Both the position numbers and the translations under genes were made by a program. From Desulfovibrionales bacterium (GTDB lineage: Bacteria > Desulfobacterota > Desulfovibrionia > Desulfovibrionales > Desulfonatronaceae), in contig REDL01000054.1 of assembly GCA_007693505.1 (NCBI GenBank), positions 1-64,000 of the forward strand: a stretch of DNA of 64,000 nt. The letters run 5' to 3'. The notes beneath the pieces were generated by a model. The model had not been told where the DNA came from. It saw nothing but the letters and a program-made list of their open reading frames with translations, and ran no database searches. Shown here piece after piece: positions 9,227-19,183 of the stretch (its first letter is position 1; each line of letters opens with the position of its first letter).

Positions 9227-9278
9227 GGGTTTCTCCAGGAACAGGGTTGGGTGCAATCAGGGGTGAAAAAGTGGTGGT

Positions 9279-11156
9279 TCAGCTTTGTTCGGTTGCCTTG
9301 CAGTCCTGGGCATCCAGGTCCGAAGAGGCGTTGATGGTCTTCAAGGGAATATACACGTCAAACCGGGCACCGCAACCGACCTGGGAGCGGACCTTGATTT
9401 CTCCGCCGTGGTCCTGGACCAGCTTGAAGCTGATGGCAAGACCCAGGCCGGTGCCCTTGGGCTTGGTGCTGAAAAACGGATGAAAAAGGCGCTTGAGCAC
9501 CTCCGGAGGTATGCCTGGCCCGGTATCCTGGACCGAGACCTGAATCGAGTCTGGGCCATGTGCCGTGGAAATGGTCACCTCTCCGCCATCGGGCATGGCC
9601 TCCACGGCGTTTTTGGCAAGGTTGAGCAATACCTGTTTGATGTGGCTGGGATCCACAAGACAGACCGGCAGCCCTGAATCCAATGCCAATCTGCACTGCA
9701 CGTTTTGCGATTCGCACTGATCCTGGAATATTTCAGCGACGTCCCGGACCACCTCGTTGATCTGTGTCGTGCTATGCTGCGGCCGAGGCGGGCGGGTAAA
9801 ATCCCGGACATCGACAAGCAGTCTTTCAAGGCGTTTGGCTTCATTCACAACAATATCCAGTTTTTCGCGGCGAGAGTCGTCTTCGGGCAGGCTGCGGAGC
9901 ACCTGCTGGGCAAAGCCGGCCATCAGCATCAAGGGATTCTTGATTTCATGGGACAGGTGCGCCGCGGCCTCGCCAATGGCGGCGAAGCGTTCGGAAATGA
10001 GCAGTTTTTCCTGGGTCTCCAGGAGCTGTTCCATGCTTTGGCGGACCTTGTCCCGCTCCTGACGCAAGCTTGTTTCCGAGCGTTGCAAGTGCTGGGTTTT
10101 TTTCTCCACCTCCTTTTTCAAGGCCTCGGACCAGCGTAGGGCAATGAATAAGAATCCGGCGAAAGCGGTCGTGACAACGCCGAAAAAGAGTCCGATGATC
10201 AGCCACTGGCGAATGACAATCGGCTGTATCAACCCGAAAACTTCCGTATCCGGCGCAGCCAAGCCCACGGACCAGGTGTGCGCGGGCTGCCCGTTTTCTT
10301 GGCTGAGAATGACCGGACTGAAGGCGAACAGTTTCCGCATTTCCCGAATCACCTCCCAATGCCAGCCGGAAATGTACCAATCGGTCCCTTCCTCCCCCCG
10401 GAGCAGCCTGTGGCGAACCAGGTCGTTGATGCGCTGGTAGGAGATGGCCGGGTTGCGGGCTTGTCGGATGGTCATGGAATCCTGGCCATCGAAGTCCTCC
10501 TCGACATGGTACATGAAATATGCGTTGTGATCGATGACCCAGGCGTATCCGGTTTTGCCGGAACGGACTCCTTGGGCGGATTTTCTGGCAATGGCCTGGG
10601 CATCCAGAATAAACAGGCAGCCGACCTTGGCTTCAGGGTGGTCGGGGTCACGGGGAAAGGTAAGGGTCATGGTCATCACCCAATGCCCCTGTAGTGAACC
10701 TGTTTCCAGGAACTGGGTTCGGCTGAGAACGGACTGGGTGGTACTCTCCAAGCCGGTTGGCGGCAGGGTGTCCATAGGGGGTGAAAGACCCAATTCCGCC
10801 AGTGTGGTCCAGCCCTGGGAGGTGTAGACGTCCACGCCTGCTTCAGGCGTGTTGCGATAGATGCCGACGCCCAGAACACCCCGGTTTTTCAAGAATCTGT
10901 ATGTCTCCTGGATGGATGCGTGGTTTTGCGGATCGTGCGCCTGCAGGCGGCTGAAGTTGTCCAGGGCAGCATCCAGCAGAGCAAAGTCTTCGGCGACATT
11001 CAGGGCGATTTTTCGCGCCAGAACCAACTGCTGCTCATTGAACTGCCCGGAGACGATCCGTTCCAGTTCTTTATTCGCCCAGGAAGCCAGGCTGAAGATG
11101 ATCCCGGAGAGCAGCAGGAGGGCGGTGATGACAGCTGTGATCAGACGTTTTTGCAT
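9279..11156 (-). CDS. Membrane sensor histidine kinase with extracytoplasmic sensor domain
   Basis: Orthodox 625-residue kinase. A membrane helix at residues 5-27 and a second near 315-340 flank a roughly 290-residue periplasmic sensor of probable Cache type (contains GVGIYRNTPEAGVDVYTSQG and GKTGYAWVIDHNAYFMYH). A short coiled coil (KEVEKKTQHLQRSETSLRQE) leads to the H-box AAHLSHEIKNPLMLMAGF, N-box NLAKNAVEAMPDGGEV, G1 DTGPGIPPEVL and G2 GTGLGLAISFKLVQDHGG. Third gene after the hybrid kinase and sigma-54 regulator, 231 bp downstream of the regulator. The regulator may take phosphate from both kinases. Confidence 0.93.
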   Translation of the reverse strand: MQKRLITAVITALLLLSGIIFSLASWANKELERIVSGQFNEQQLVLARKIALNVAEDFALLDAALDNFSRLQAHDPQNHASIQETYRFLKNRGVLGVGIYRNTPEAGVDVYTSQGWTTLAELGLSPPMDTLPPTGLESTTQSVLSRTQFLETGSLQGHWVMTMTLTFPRDPDHPEAKVGCLFILDAQAIARKSAQGVRSGKTGYAWVIDHNAYFMYHVEEDFDGQDSMTIRQARNPAISYQRINDLVRHRLLRGEEGTDWYISGWHWEVIREMRKLFAFSPVILSQENGQPAHTWSVGLAAPDTEVFGLIQPIVIRQWLIIGLFFGVVTTAFAGFLFIALRWSEALKKEVEKKTQHLQRSETSLRQERDKVRQSMEQLLETQEKLLISERFAAIGEAAAHLSHEIKNPLMLMAGFAQQVLRSLPEDDSRREKLDIVVNEAKRLERLLVDVRDFTRPPRPQHSTTQINEVVRDVAEIFQDQCESQNVQCRLALDSGLPVCLVDPSHIKQVLLNLAKNAVEAMPDGGEVTISTAHGPDSIQVSVQDTGPGIPPEVLKRLFHPFFSTKPKGTGLGLAISFKLVQDHGGEIKVRSQVGCGARFDVYIPLKTINASSDLDAQDCKATEQS

Positions 11157-11387
11157 AGGGGTGTCCGAACAGGAATTGGATTGATTGCGAAAAGACTAGC
11201 AAGACCCTCTTGCAAAAGAAAGCCGATTGCAGAACTGACCCAGATCTTTAGCCGGAACCTGGTTCGATTCCTCTGGTTCGATTCATGGCAAAAGTGCGTT
11301 GCTGCCGACAGTAAAATACGGCGTTACATAACGGGTTTGCCCAGAAAATGCAGCATGCTCTGGGTCTGGACAATGTAGCAGATCAAA

Positions 11388-12788
11388 TCAGATCTCCAGG
11401 TCGTATTTTTTCAAAAGTGAATAGAAATGGGAGCGCGACAATTCGGAAACAGCCAACATCTGCTGGATGTCTCCACCCGTATTCCGAATCAACTGTTCCA
11501 GATAGCGGCGCTCACTGGCGGCCTTGAAGGCCTTGAGTGAGGGGAGTTCACCGGCAGGGGGCACTTCCCCCGGGTATTCGGGATCATCATCACGCACCGC
11601 GGGCTTGCCGGTTGCAAGGCGGGTCCGGGTTACTTTGATGCGCAGATCTTTGGGCAGATGCATGGCGTAAAGGAATTTTTCCGCGCCTGAGGCCACAAAG
11701 GCCCGTTCCATGGCATTGCCGAGTTCCCGAACATTGCCCGGCCAATCGTAGTCGGCCAGGGTCGCAAAGAAGTCCGAGCCGAAAACCTTGGTTTTGACCC
11801 CGGAGTCGACGCATAACCGCTGGATGAAATGGGTGGCCAGGGCCTTGATGTCCTCGGGCCGCTGACGCAGGGAAGGCAGCGGCAGTTTGATGGTTTTGAC
11901 TCGGAAGTAGAGATCCTGACGAAATGTCCCGGCGGCGATCAGTTCTTCCAGGTTCTGATTCGTGGCGGCAATCAGCCGAAAGTTGCTATCCTGCTCCCGG
12001 TTTTCCCCAAGCGCACGGAATCGACGTTCCTGGAGCACCCGAAGCAGGGACTTTTGCATGGCCAGGGGTAATTCGCCCAGCTCATCCAAAAAAAGGACCC
12101 CGGTGTGCGCCTGGCGCACCAAGCCTTCCCGGTCCGCCAGGGCGCCGGTGAATGCACCTTTGCGGTGTCCGAACAGGGTGCTTTCCATCAAGGTGTCGGT
12201 CATGGCCGCACAATCCACCACAACAAAAGGACAATGCGCCCTGGAACTGTTGGCATGGATGATTCTGGCCGCCAGTTCCTTGCCCACCCCGGTTTCCCCG
12301 GTGATCAGCACGTTTGCGTCGGAAACCGCGGCCTGGGCGATGACCTCAAAGCATTCGCGCATGGCCTGACTGGTGCCGATCATTCCGCTGAGATCCAGGG
12401 TTCGCGGTTTGGCCCGATCACGCTGCTCCTTGTACTTCAGTGCCCGGTTGATGCTCAGGTTGATATCCTTGATGGACGCCGGCTTGACCAGATAGTCCCA
12501 AACTCCGCCCTCAATGGCCAATTCCGCGCCTTCCGGATCGCCCTTGCCGGTGAGAATAATCACTTCCGGTGGATCAGGAAGGGCTTTTATTTCCGGGAGC
12601 AGAGACAATCCATTGCCGTCGGGCAGGTTCACGTCCAAAAGCAACAAGTCATAGGACTCGGCTTGCAGGGCACGGCGGGTGTCATCCAGACTGGCTGCCT
12701 GGGCCGAGGGAATTTGTTGTCGGCGTAGCAGGCTGGCCATGGTGGCCCGGATTTCAGGGTCGTCGTCCACGATCAAGATTCTGGGCAC
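11388..12788 (-). CDS. Sigma-54-dependent response regulator (NtrC family)
   Basis: Activates sigma-54 promoters on phosphorylation. Receiver domain at residues 1-115 with acidic pair DDD and phosphoacceptor D52 in LLLLDVNLPDGNG, conserved T (ILTGKG) and K (LVKPAS). AAA+ domain: Walker A GETGVGKE, the sigma-54 contact loop GAFTGA, Walker B GVLFLDELGELP and arginine-finger region FRQDLYFRV. The C-terminal Fis-type helix-turn-helix ends in DIQQMLAVSELSRSHFYSLL. GTG start with GGAGG 9 bp upstream; it overlaps the hybrid kinase gene by 16 bp, so the two are translationally linked. No obvious -24/-12 element was found in the flanks, so target genes are unknown. Confidence 0.95.
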   Translation of the reverse strand: MPRILIVDDDPEIRATMASLLRRQQIPSAQAASLDDTRRALQAESYDLLLLDVNLPDGNGLSLLPEIKALPDPPEVIILTGKGDPEGAELAIEGGVWDYLVKPASIKDINLSINRALKYKEQRDRAKPRTLDLSGMIGTSQAMRECFEVIAQAAVSDANVLITGETGVGKELAARIIHANSSRAHCPFVVVDCAAMTDTLMESTLFGHRKGAFTGALADREGLVRQAHTGVLFLDELGELPLAMQKSLLRVLQERRFRALGENREQDSNFRLIAATNQNLEELIAAGTFRQDLYFRVKTIKLPLPSLRQRPEDIKALATHFIQRLCVDSGVKTKVFGSDFFATLADYDWPGNVRELGNAMERAFVASGAEKFLYAMHLPKDLRIKVTRTRLATGKPAVRDDDPEYPGEVPPAGELPSLKAFKAASERRYLEQLIRNTGGDIQQMLAVSELSRSHFYSLLKKYDLEI

Positions 12789-15481
12789 GGGGGAACGCCT
12801 CCGAAGGAGCTGGAGTGGGGAGATGGGGTCAGGACCCTGGATAGGGCCACGGACAGATCGGCTTTGTTAAATGGTTTGGGCAGCACCAGGCGAATGTTGT
12901 CCGCTGTATTGCCCATTTCCAGAATGTAGCTGCGTCCGGAAACCAGTATGATGGGCAGGCCAGGACGTATTTGCCCGATCCGTTCCGCCAGGTCGATACC
13001 GGTCAGGCCGGGCATGTCATAATCGGTCATGACCAGGTCGATGTCCGGGCGTTGTTCCAAGAGCTGCAGGGCTTCGTTGCCGGTAGCCGCTGGAAGGACC
13101 GTGTAGCCAAGCTGTTCGAGGGTGCGCGGCGTGGTGGCCAACTGTTCTTCGTCGTCCTCGACAAAGAGGAGGACCCCAGTCCCTTTGCTGATGGGCTTGG
13201 GCGGGACGCACACGGTGTTCTGATTGGCCGAGAGGATGGGCAACAGAATGTGGAACGAGGCGCCCTGGCCTGGAGTGCTGCTGACACGCACCGCACCGCC
13301 ATGGCTTTTGACAATACCCAGAACCATGGCCAATCCCAGGCCGGTGCCCTCGGTCTTGCCCTTGGTGGTGAAAAAAGGATCAAAGATCTTGTCCAGGGTT
13401 TCCGGGACAATCCCGGGCCCGGTGTCCCGCACGGTAATTCGGAAGTACGCTCCAGGGGTGACGCTCAGTTCTTCGGCCTCCGGGGCGGAGAGCTGGGTTT
13501 CCTCAAGAAGAACGGCCAGTTCTCCCCCGGTGGCCTGCATGGCCTGGAAGGCGTTGGTGCAGAGGTTCATGAGCACCTGGGTGACCTGGGTTGGATCGAG
13601 CATCACCGGCTCGGAACGACCGGAAATGGCTTCCCGAATGACGATGTTGCGCGGCAGGGAGCGCTGGAGCAGATTCACGGATTCACGAACCAGGGCAGGC
13701 AGATCCGTGGGACAAAATCCCTCCTGGCTTGGGCGACTGAAGGTCAGGATCCGTTCCACGAGGTTCTTGCCTCTTTCGGAAACCCGGAGAACCCGTTCCA
13801 GGTCTTCGGCAGTGGCTGTCTCGGGATCAATGTCGCCCAGGGCCAGTTCCGTGGAATTGATGATGGAGGTCAAAATATTGTTGAAGTCATGGGCGATGCC
13901 CCCGGCCAAAGTGCCGATGGCCTCCATCTTTTGGGACTGCAAAAGCTGGCGTTCCAGGTTCATCTCGTGGGTAATGTTTTCCGCCGTACTCAGCGTGCCG
14001 ACCACCTCGCCATTGTCATTGTGCAAGGGAACCTTGTTGATTTCCAGCCAGGCGTTCTCGCCCTGGGCATCCTGGACCGCGGCCTTGATCTTGCGCAAGG
14101 GACGATCTTCGCCCACCACCTGGCGATCCATCTGCGCCACCCAGTCCACGAAATCGGAATGGGGCAACATGACCGCGTCGGTTTGATGGAGCAGTTGCCG
14201 CGGCGAATCGATGCCGAAAAATTCAGCAAAGGCCCGGTTCGCCCCCAGGTAGCGTTGCTTGCGGTCTTTCCAGCAGACCAGTTGCGGGATGGCGTCCATC
14301 AGGATTTCCAGAAAAGAGAGCTGGTGGCGAATTTTACGTTCCACGGACCGCCGTCGGATGATGTTTCGAATGAGAAACCCCAGGACCACCAGCAACGTGA
14401 ACAGACTGACCATGATCACCTGGAAAACCTGCTTGTCCAACTCGTAAAAGGCCTCGGGTTCATTGATGAACAGGCTCTCGGCCGGAACCTGGCGACGGCT
14501 GATGTCGCGCTGCAACAGCACCCGGTAGTCGAACATGTACTGGTCCACGACCTCGGAAATGACCGGTATTGCCGACGGGGACTCGCCTTCCAGGATGCGC
14601 AGGGCCATCTCCGCCGTAATCCTGCCATGGAGCTGGCCGCTCAGCAGGCGACCGCCGACCATCCCGTGGCCCAACAGAAACTCCCAGTTGCTGTAGATGG
14701 GCAAATCCGTGACCTGGGCAACGGCTGCCAGGACCTCCGAGGCGGACATGAATTGCCCGCCAACATTGTGGAAAAAAGGAATGAAGAACAGGAACGCGTC
14801 CCGCGGCAGTTCGCGAACCCGCTCTTGGACCTCCTTCAGGGAATAGTGCTCCCAGAATTCGAACTCCAGCCGATCCTGGAAATGGGGTTTTGCGGCGACG
14901 ATCTGGTTGCGGATGGCCACTCCGGTAATCGAGGTGTCGCCGATGACCACCAGTCTGTTCTTGTTGGGGTGGATGCTCAAGGCCAATTCCAGGGTGTCCT
15001 GGATATTGATGTTTTCCAAAATTCCAGTGACGAAGGTCCGGTCAATTTCTTCCGGAGAGACATCGTTTAGGCCACAAAAAACAACAGGGATACCTGGAAA
15101 TAAGCGGTCTCGGTGCTCCAGGATGAAGTTGTAGGCGTCATTGTCTGAAACGATGATGATATCGAAGTGTTCGTCGACGAATTTGTCCTGATAAAGCCGA
15201 AACAGGGTGCCGGCGATGATTTCATAGGGGTATTTCTTGGCGTCCATGTACTCGATCTGCAATTCAATGTGGAACCGGCCCTGCTCCAGTCCTTGCCGGA
15301 TTCCCTCCTGCAGATGGTCCGACCAGGCATACCCGTTGTGGTAGGAGTTGAGGTAGAATACCCGACGCTTTTCCTGGCCAGGGTCAGGCTGGGAAGCAGC
15401 GGGAGTCATCATGACGGCCAAAAGCAGTCCGCTGATCGTGAATAGGATAATGTGACGCAACATGATGTTTTTGGTGAACAT
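12773..15481 (-). CDS. Hybrid sensor kinase with periplasmic binding-protein-like sensor, PAS and receiver
   Basis: 902 residues. A signal/anchor helix (about residues 9-28) leads to a ~320-residue periplasmic domain like ABC-type sugar or peptide-binding proteins (RRVFYLNSYHNGYAWSDHL, IIIVSDNDAYNFILEHRD, PVVFCGLNDV). Next come a membrane helix near 365-385, a PAS domain (LEILMDAIPQLVCWKDR), H-box GTLAGGIAHDFNNIL, N-box MNLCTNAFQAM, G-boxes DTGPGIVPETLDKIF and GTGLGLAMVLG, and a C-terminal receiver with phosphoacceptor D in VMTDYDMPGLTG. First gene of the operon. The terminal receiver suggests a phosphorelay or phosphate sink on the way to the sigma-54 regulator. Ligand unknown. Confidence 0.93.
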   Translation of the reverse strand: MFTKNIMLRHIILFTISGLLLAVMMTPAASQPDPGQEKRRVFYLNSYHNGYAWSDHLQEGIRQGLEQGRFHIELQIEYMDAKKYPYEIIAGTLFRLYQDKFVDEHFDIIIVSDNDAYNFILEHRDRLFPGIPVVFCGLNDVSPEEIDRTFVTGILENINIQDTLELALSIHPNKNRLVVIGDTSITGVAIRNQIVAAKPHFQDRLEFEFWEHYSLKEVQERVRELPRDAFLFFIPFFHNVGGQFMSASEVLAAVAQVTDLPIYSNWEFLLGHGMVGGRLLSGQLHGRITAEMALRILEGESPSAIPVISEVVDQYMFDYRVLLQRDISRRQVPAESLFINEPEAFYELDKQVFQVIMVSLFTLLVVLGFLIRNIIRRRSVERKIRHQLSFLEILMDAIPQLVCWKDRKQRYLGANRAFAEFFGIDSPRQLLHQTDAVMLPHSDFVDWVAQMDRQVVGEDRPLRKIKAAVQDAQGENAWLEINKVPLHNDNGEVVGTLSTAENITHEMNLERQLLQSQKMEAIGTLAGGIAHDFNNILTSIINSTELALGDIDPETATAEDLERVLRVSERGKNLVERILTFSRPSQEGFCPTDLPALVRESVNLLQRSLPRNIVIREAISGRSEPVMLDPTQVTQVLMNLCTNAFQAMQATGGELAVLLEETQLSAPEAEELSVTPGAYFRITVRDTGPGIVPETLDKIFDPFFTTKGKTEGTGLGLAMVLGIVKSHGGAVRVSSTPGQGASFHILLPILSANQNTVCVPPKPISKGTGVLLFVEDDEEQLATTPRTLEQLGYTVLPAATGNEALQLLEQRPDIDLVMTDYDMPGLTGIDLAERIGQIRPGLPIILVSGRSYILEMGNTADNIRLVLPKPFNKADLSVALSRVLTPSPHSSSFGGVPPCPES

Positions 15482-15520
15482 ATAGAGTCGGCTCTCTGGT
15501 GGAATAGACCTCTTTTTGCA

Positions 15521-16402
15521 TTACAACCCGAGCATCAAGAAGTCCGCATCATTTGCGGTGATATCCAGGCGATCCATGTGGGCCGGAATATCCGGGACAA
15601 TGGAAACCTGTCGGATCTGCGGCGCGAGGCGATGAACCTGAAAGGGCATGGCCGGTTTCCAGGCATGGACCGAGCCGGTGAGCACGATCATCGTATGGTC
15701 CGGTTGGTTTTTCAGATAGTCCAGAGCATGGACGGCAAAGGCGGCGTCCCAAACCAGCTGGGCTTCACAGAAGCGCTCAAAGGCACCGGCGTGGCCGTCA
15801 GTACCGACGAACCGCCGCAAGAACGCTTCGTATTCCGGGTCGATACGGCAGACAATGGGGGGGAGGAGTCCCAACTCTTCTCTGGTCAGGGAGGCGAACC
15901 CCTGCCGGGCGACCTTTCGCGTGATCTCCCGAGGGACGTTCAGTCCGACCATGGGGACGCCGTGATCGCGGCAATAGATGAAAATGTCCCGGTAGGCCGA
16001 CCAGAGGTTACCCCAATTACGGGTGAAGGCTCGGCTCATTTCCGATTCCGGAATTGCGCCGGCAACCCAGTCGTCCAGAACCTGCTGTTCGCGCTGCTGA
16101 AACATCTCCAGTCCGACGGCGATGGCCGTTCCTGAGGCAAGCATTTCTCTGATAATGGTCATTTGCGCGGCATGATGTCGTGGATTGCCATGGGCTTCAC
16201 CGACGATCAGCAGATCGGCGCTGGAGAGTGCCGGCAGTATTTCGGAAAGCGTCGTGGCCCGGGAATGGTTCAGGTCCCAAAGCCGAAGCTCCTCCGCGGC
16301 ACGGGACGATGCGGGGAAAACCGCCAGAAAAATAGCCAGGAGAAAGCTGGTGATGAGCCATGTCCCGTTGAATCCGGAACAATGGGAAGAAGATGCATTC
16401 AT
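15521..16402 (-). CDS. ChaN family (DUF399) exported protein
   Basis: ChaN-like proteins are small haem-binding proteins of the cell envelope. The N-terminus (about residues 13-36, ending SSRAA) is an export signal without a lipobox cysteine. Family blocks seen: SADLLIVGEAHGNPRHHAAQ, VGLEMFQQREQQVLDDW, FIYCRDHGVPMVGLNVP and a terminal VLTGSVHAWKPAMP. It overlaps the upstream peptidase gene by 4 bp (ATGA) on the minus strand, so the two are co-translated. Association with a zinc peptidase suggests a joint envelope role, but the substrate is unknown. Confidence 0.85.
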   Translation of the reverse strand: MNASSSHCSGFNGTWLITSFLLAIFLAVFPASSRAAEELRLWDLNHSRATTLSEILPALSSADLLIVGEAHGNPRHHAAQMTIIREMLASGTAIAVGLEMFQQREQQVLDDWVAGAIPESEMSRAFTRNWGNLWSAYRDIFIYCRDHGVPMVGLNVPREITRKVARQGFASLTREELGLLPPIVCRIDPEYEAFLRRFVGTDGHAGAFERFCEAQLVWDAAFAVHALDYLKNQPDHTMIVLTGSVHAWKPAMPFQVHRLAPQIRQVSIVPDIPAHMDRLDITANDADFLMLGL

Positions 16403-18891
16403 GGCTGAAGATCCTTGATGAGGGGTGAAGCCAAGGCAGGCCAGGCACCGCGTAGCCGGTTCTGGCCGCGGTAAAAACCAAGAAAACTGTCTTTTCCGTA
16501 GTGGGTAATTCGCCGGGCCGTATCCGCGACGGCTTCGGCGTCCAGATCCGAGCCGGGGCTGAGCAGGGCAACGACGCCACCTGTCTGTGTCGGATGGGGC
16601 AGGACCAGAAACAGGGTATCCAGGTCATCAGGGGCTGCGTCGGAATCAGGCCGCGGATCCATGTCTGGAGTTGCCGACGTGGTTTCAGAGATTGCCGTGG
16701 GTGTCCGCCGCGGTGCTGGAGCCGCAAGAGTATCCTCGGGGAGCAGGTTGGCGGCCCTCATTGGCCCTGTTGCCGGATGGGTCGCGTAGGCTTCGGGCAC
16801 AACCACCAGGTCGCGCAATGATTCAGAAATGGGCAGACCGAAAAAAAGGAGTCGAGACGCTTGAATCGCGTGCTTCTGCACCTCGCGCTCATGGATGATG
16901 CGCGCCCGGGGCTGGTTCATGCTGCGCAAAAAACCGCGAACAATCTCCTCGGGAACGTGGTCCAAGGCGGCGCTGCGGATCACCAGCAGGTTGGATGCGC
17001 CTCGGATGCTGTTGACCGTGGGGGGAATTTCCTCTGGGGCCAGCAGGCGGAAGAGATGGTGCTCCGGGTCGATCAGCAGTCGCAGCGGCTCGTTTGGACT
17101 GGTAATGGCGATTGTGGCGGTCTCATCCTGGAGGTTTAGGAAGTGGACTACGGATCCGGAAGCGGTTTCCAGGTGTACGGGAACAGACAGGTGGAAATAG
17201 GGAGCGTTCTGGACAAGCTGGGCGTCCACCTGCCATCCCTGGCCCAGATGCCGAACCTGAACATCCTGTAGCCGCAAATCAGGTGCGCCGGGATTCAGGA
17301 GCCACTGCCGTGTAAAGATTTTCCGGGCCGATTCGCCTCTGTCGGTCGCTTCGTGGCCCGGCCCAAAGTTCCTTTCGGGGTTCCATCCGGCATGCGCAAA
17401 GGCATCAAACATATCCTGCCATGTGGCCTTTTGGAACAGCCATTGGTCATAGAAGGCGCGCAAGGCGTCCCAGAACGGCTCGTCGCCCATCTCCCGGCGA
17501 ATCATGTGAATCAGGTACATGGCTTTGCCGTAGCCCACCACCTGGGAAGCCGGATCTGAACGGGACAGGAAGCGGGCAACCGCAAAGTCAGCCTGGCCTG
17601 CCGCCAACAATGCATAGTCGCGCAGAATGCGGACCCGGTATTCCCGCGCAGCCTCCAGGGATTTTTCCTCCTGGGCCAGGTAGTCGGCCACATAGGTGGT
17701 CAAACCTTCGCTCCAATTGCCCTGGCTGTAATCAACAAACACCCCGTTGCCCCACCAACAGTGGGCCACCTCGTGACGCAGGCTGGTTTCCGGAATAAAG
17801 GGCAGACGCAGGATGGCCGAGCCCAGCAGCGTGTAGGAGGGCATGCCGAATCCGGACGGGAAGAAATTTTCCACCACGGCAAAGTGGTCAAAGGGGTACG
17901 GGCCGTGGAGGTCTTCGTAGGTGGCCACATGCCGGGCGGAAGCCTCCAGGTAGATCGGGGCCAGGTGGTCGCTGTCCGGGGAAAAATAGGTGAAGATCGG
18001 CACTGATCCCGTCTCCAGTTGACCTTGGACATATCGCCCGGCGGAAAGCGGCATGCCCCGGCCGAGTTGGTCCACCCGCCAGCGCGAGATGCTCTGATCG
18101 CCATGGTCTGAATGGCCCAAAAGCCGACCGGCGGTGACCGCCAGAACTCCGGCTGGTGCGACGACTTCAAGATTGACAGGCGGATTTTGGTCCGGGGACC
18201 GGGGAAACCAGCCGCTTTGTCCCTGGAAAAAAACTCCCTGCTCCGTGATGGTGGCAGTGACACCGAAGCCGGTATTGTCCGTACTGAATTGGGACAAGGG
18301 CACCGGATCGTGAAAAATTCCCGAATAGGTGATGGAGAGCAGTGCGTCCTCACCGATCCTGGTCATGCCGGAAGTGATCCGTAATCGACCATTGTCAAAT
18401 CGATGGGCCACCGGTTGGCCGTCGAGGTGCACGGAATGCAATTGCATCCGAGGGTGCAGGAAGTAATCCAGGGTTGCCGAGGCAATGGGGCCGTGCCGAA
18501 TTTCACTTCGACCATGCAGGGTGCCGGTGGAGAGGTCCAGCTCAACACGAAGATCATGGGTTTGGGCGGATGCATTCTCGGCCGTGGAGGGGGGCTGGGA
18601 CAGGGACTGGCTTTCGGCCTGCAGGGGGTAAAGAGTTGTCAGCAGAATCAGAACGATGGCCCAAAGCCGGTAGCGCGGTAAATTGATGGATCTGGTCAGC
18701 TTAGGACGTGTCAACCGTCCGTGACACGGTGCAGATTTTTGATTGAAGAAGCCACGGTTACTGCCTGGATTGCCGTGGAGCTCCGTGGCCAACTGCCCAA
18801 AACAAGGCGGTTTTGTGGGTGGTTGAATGCCGTCCGGGATGGGCGTAGGGTCGGTGGAGACGGAGAGGGATGGGGCATCGACATTGGACAT
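16399..18891 (-). CDS. M1-type (gluzincin) metallopeptidase, exported
   Basis: 830-residue zinc peptidase-like protein. The active site is HEVAHCWWGN with the third zinc ligand in GNWSEGLTTY. The spacing from HEVAH to that glutamate is 17 residues, one fewer than in classical aminopeptidase N. An N-terminal beta-rich domain precedes it (residues ~110-300). The hydrophobic signal (LWAIVLILLTTLYPLQA) starts only near residue 76, behind a polar lead. The annotated ATG has GAGG 6 bp upstream and no in-frame ATG lies nearer the signal, so either the lead is real or a TTG around residue 61 is used. A proline/threonine-rich tail segment (residues ~725-765) precedes the C-terminus. Coupled to the ChaN-like gene. 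Confidence 0.85.
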   Translation of the reverse strand: MSNVDAPSLSVSTDPTPIPDGIQPPTKPPCFGQLATELHGNPGSNRGFFNQKSAPCHGRLTRPKLTRSINLPRYRLWAIVLILLTTLYPLQAESQSLSQPPSTAENASAQTHDLRVELDLSTGTLHGRSEIRHGPIASATLDYFLHPRMQLHSVHLDGQPVAHRFDNGRLRITSGMTRIGEDALLSITYSGIFHDPVPLSQFSTDNTGFGVTATITEQGVFFQGQSGWFPRSPDQNPPVNLEVVAPAGVLAVTAGRLLGHSDHGDQSISRWRVDQLGRGMPLSAGRYVQGQLETGSVPIFTYFSPDSDHLAPIYLEASARHVATYEDLHGPYPFDHFAVVENFFPSGFGMPSYTLLGSAILRLPFIPETSLRHEVAHCWWGNGVFVDYSQGNWSEGLTTYVADYLAQEEKSLEAAREYRVRILRDYALLAAGQADFAVARFLSRSDPASQVVGYGKAMYLIHMIRREMGDEPFWDALRAFYDQWLFQKATWQDMFDAFAHAGWNPERNFGPGHEATDRGESARKIFTRQWLLNPGAPDLRLQDVQVRHLGQGWQVDAQLVQNAPYFHLSVPVHLETASGSVVHFLNLQDETATIAITSPNEPLRLLIDPEHHLFRLLAPEEIPPTVNSIRGASNLLVIRSAALDHVPEEIVRGFLRSMNQPRARIIHEREVQKHAIQASRLLFFGLPISESLRDLVVVPEAYATHPATGPMRAANLLPEDTLAAPAPRRTPTAISETTSATPDMDPRPDSDAAPDDLDTLFLVLPHPTQTGGVVALLSPGSDLDAEAVADTARRITHYGKDSFLGFYRGQNRLRGAWPALASPLIKDLQP

Positions 18892-18962
18892 GGTTACCTC
18901 GGAAAGAAGGGAAGGGGCGCGTGGCCGGTTGACTTCTGGTGTCCATCCCTATGCTGCGCGCT

Positions 18963-18990
18963 GGGGAAACAACACCGGGGAAACAACACC
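18963..18990. repeat. Two tandem copies of a 14-bp unit
   Basis: GGGGAAACAACACC occurs at 18963-18976 and 18977-18990, followed by a partial third copy (GGGTGAACAAC). It lies in the divergent spacer between the peptidase gene and the aldo/keto reductase gene and could be an operator or slippage repeat. Confidence 0.6.
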
Positions 18991-19183
18991 GGGTGAACAA
19001 CTCGAAGGGCCGGGGCCGTGGCTTGCAGGTCATCAGCCGGGGTTGTGGCTTTCGTGACATCTCCTGGGTTTTCAAATTGTGATTCGCAAAATCCGGAAAG
19101 ATATTTGCTTCAGCGCACCACTTGCAGGTTAATGGTAGTGATTGCCTCAGGGTTTTTCAATCCTTCAATCCTCGGGAGGGTGA

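Noticed and set aside
12971-15070. 699-codon plus-strand open frame across the hybrid kinase
   Set aside because: Opposite-strand reflection of the kinase gene; no start site and no domain.
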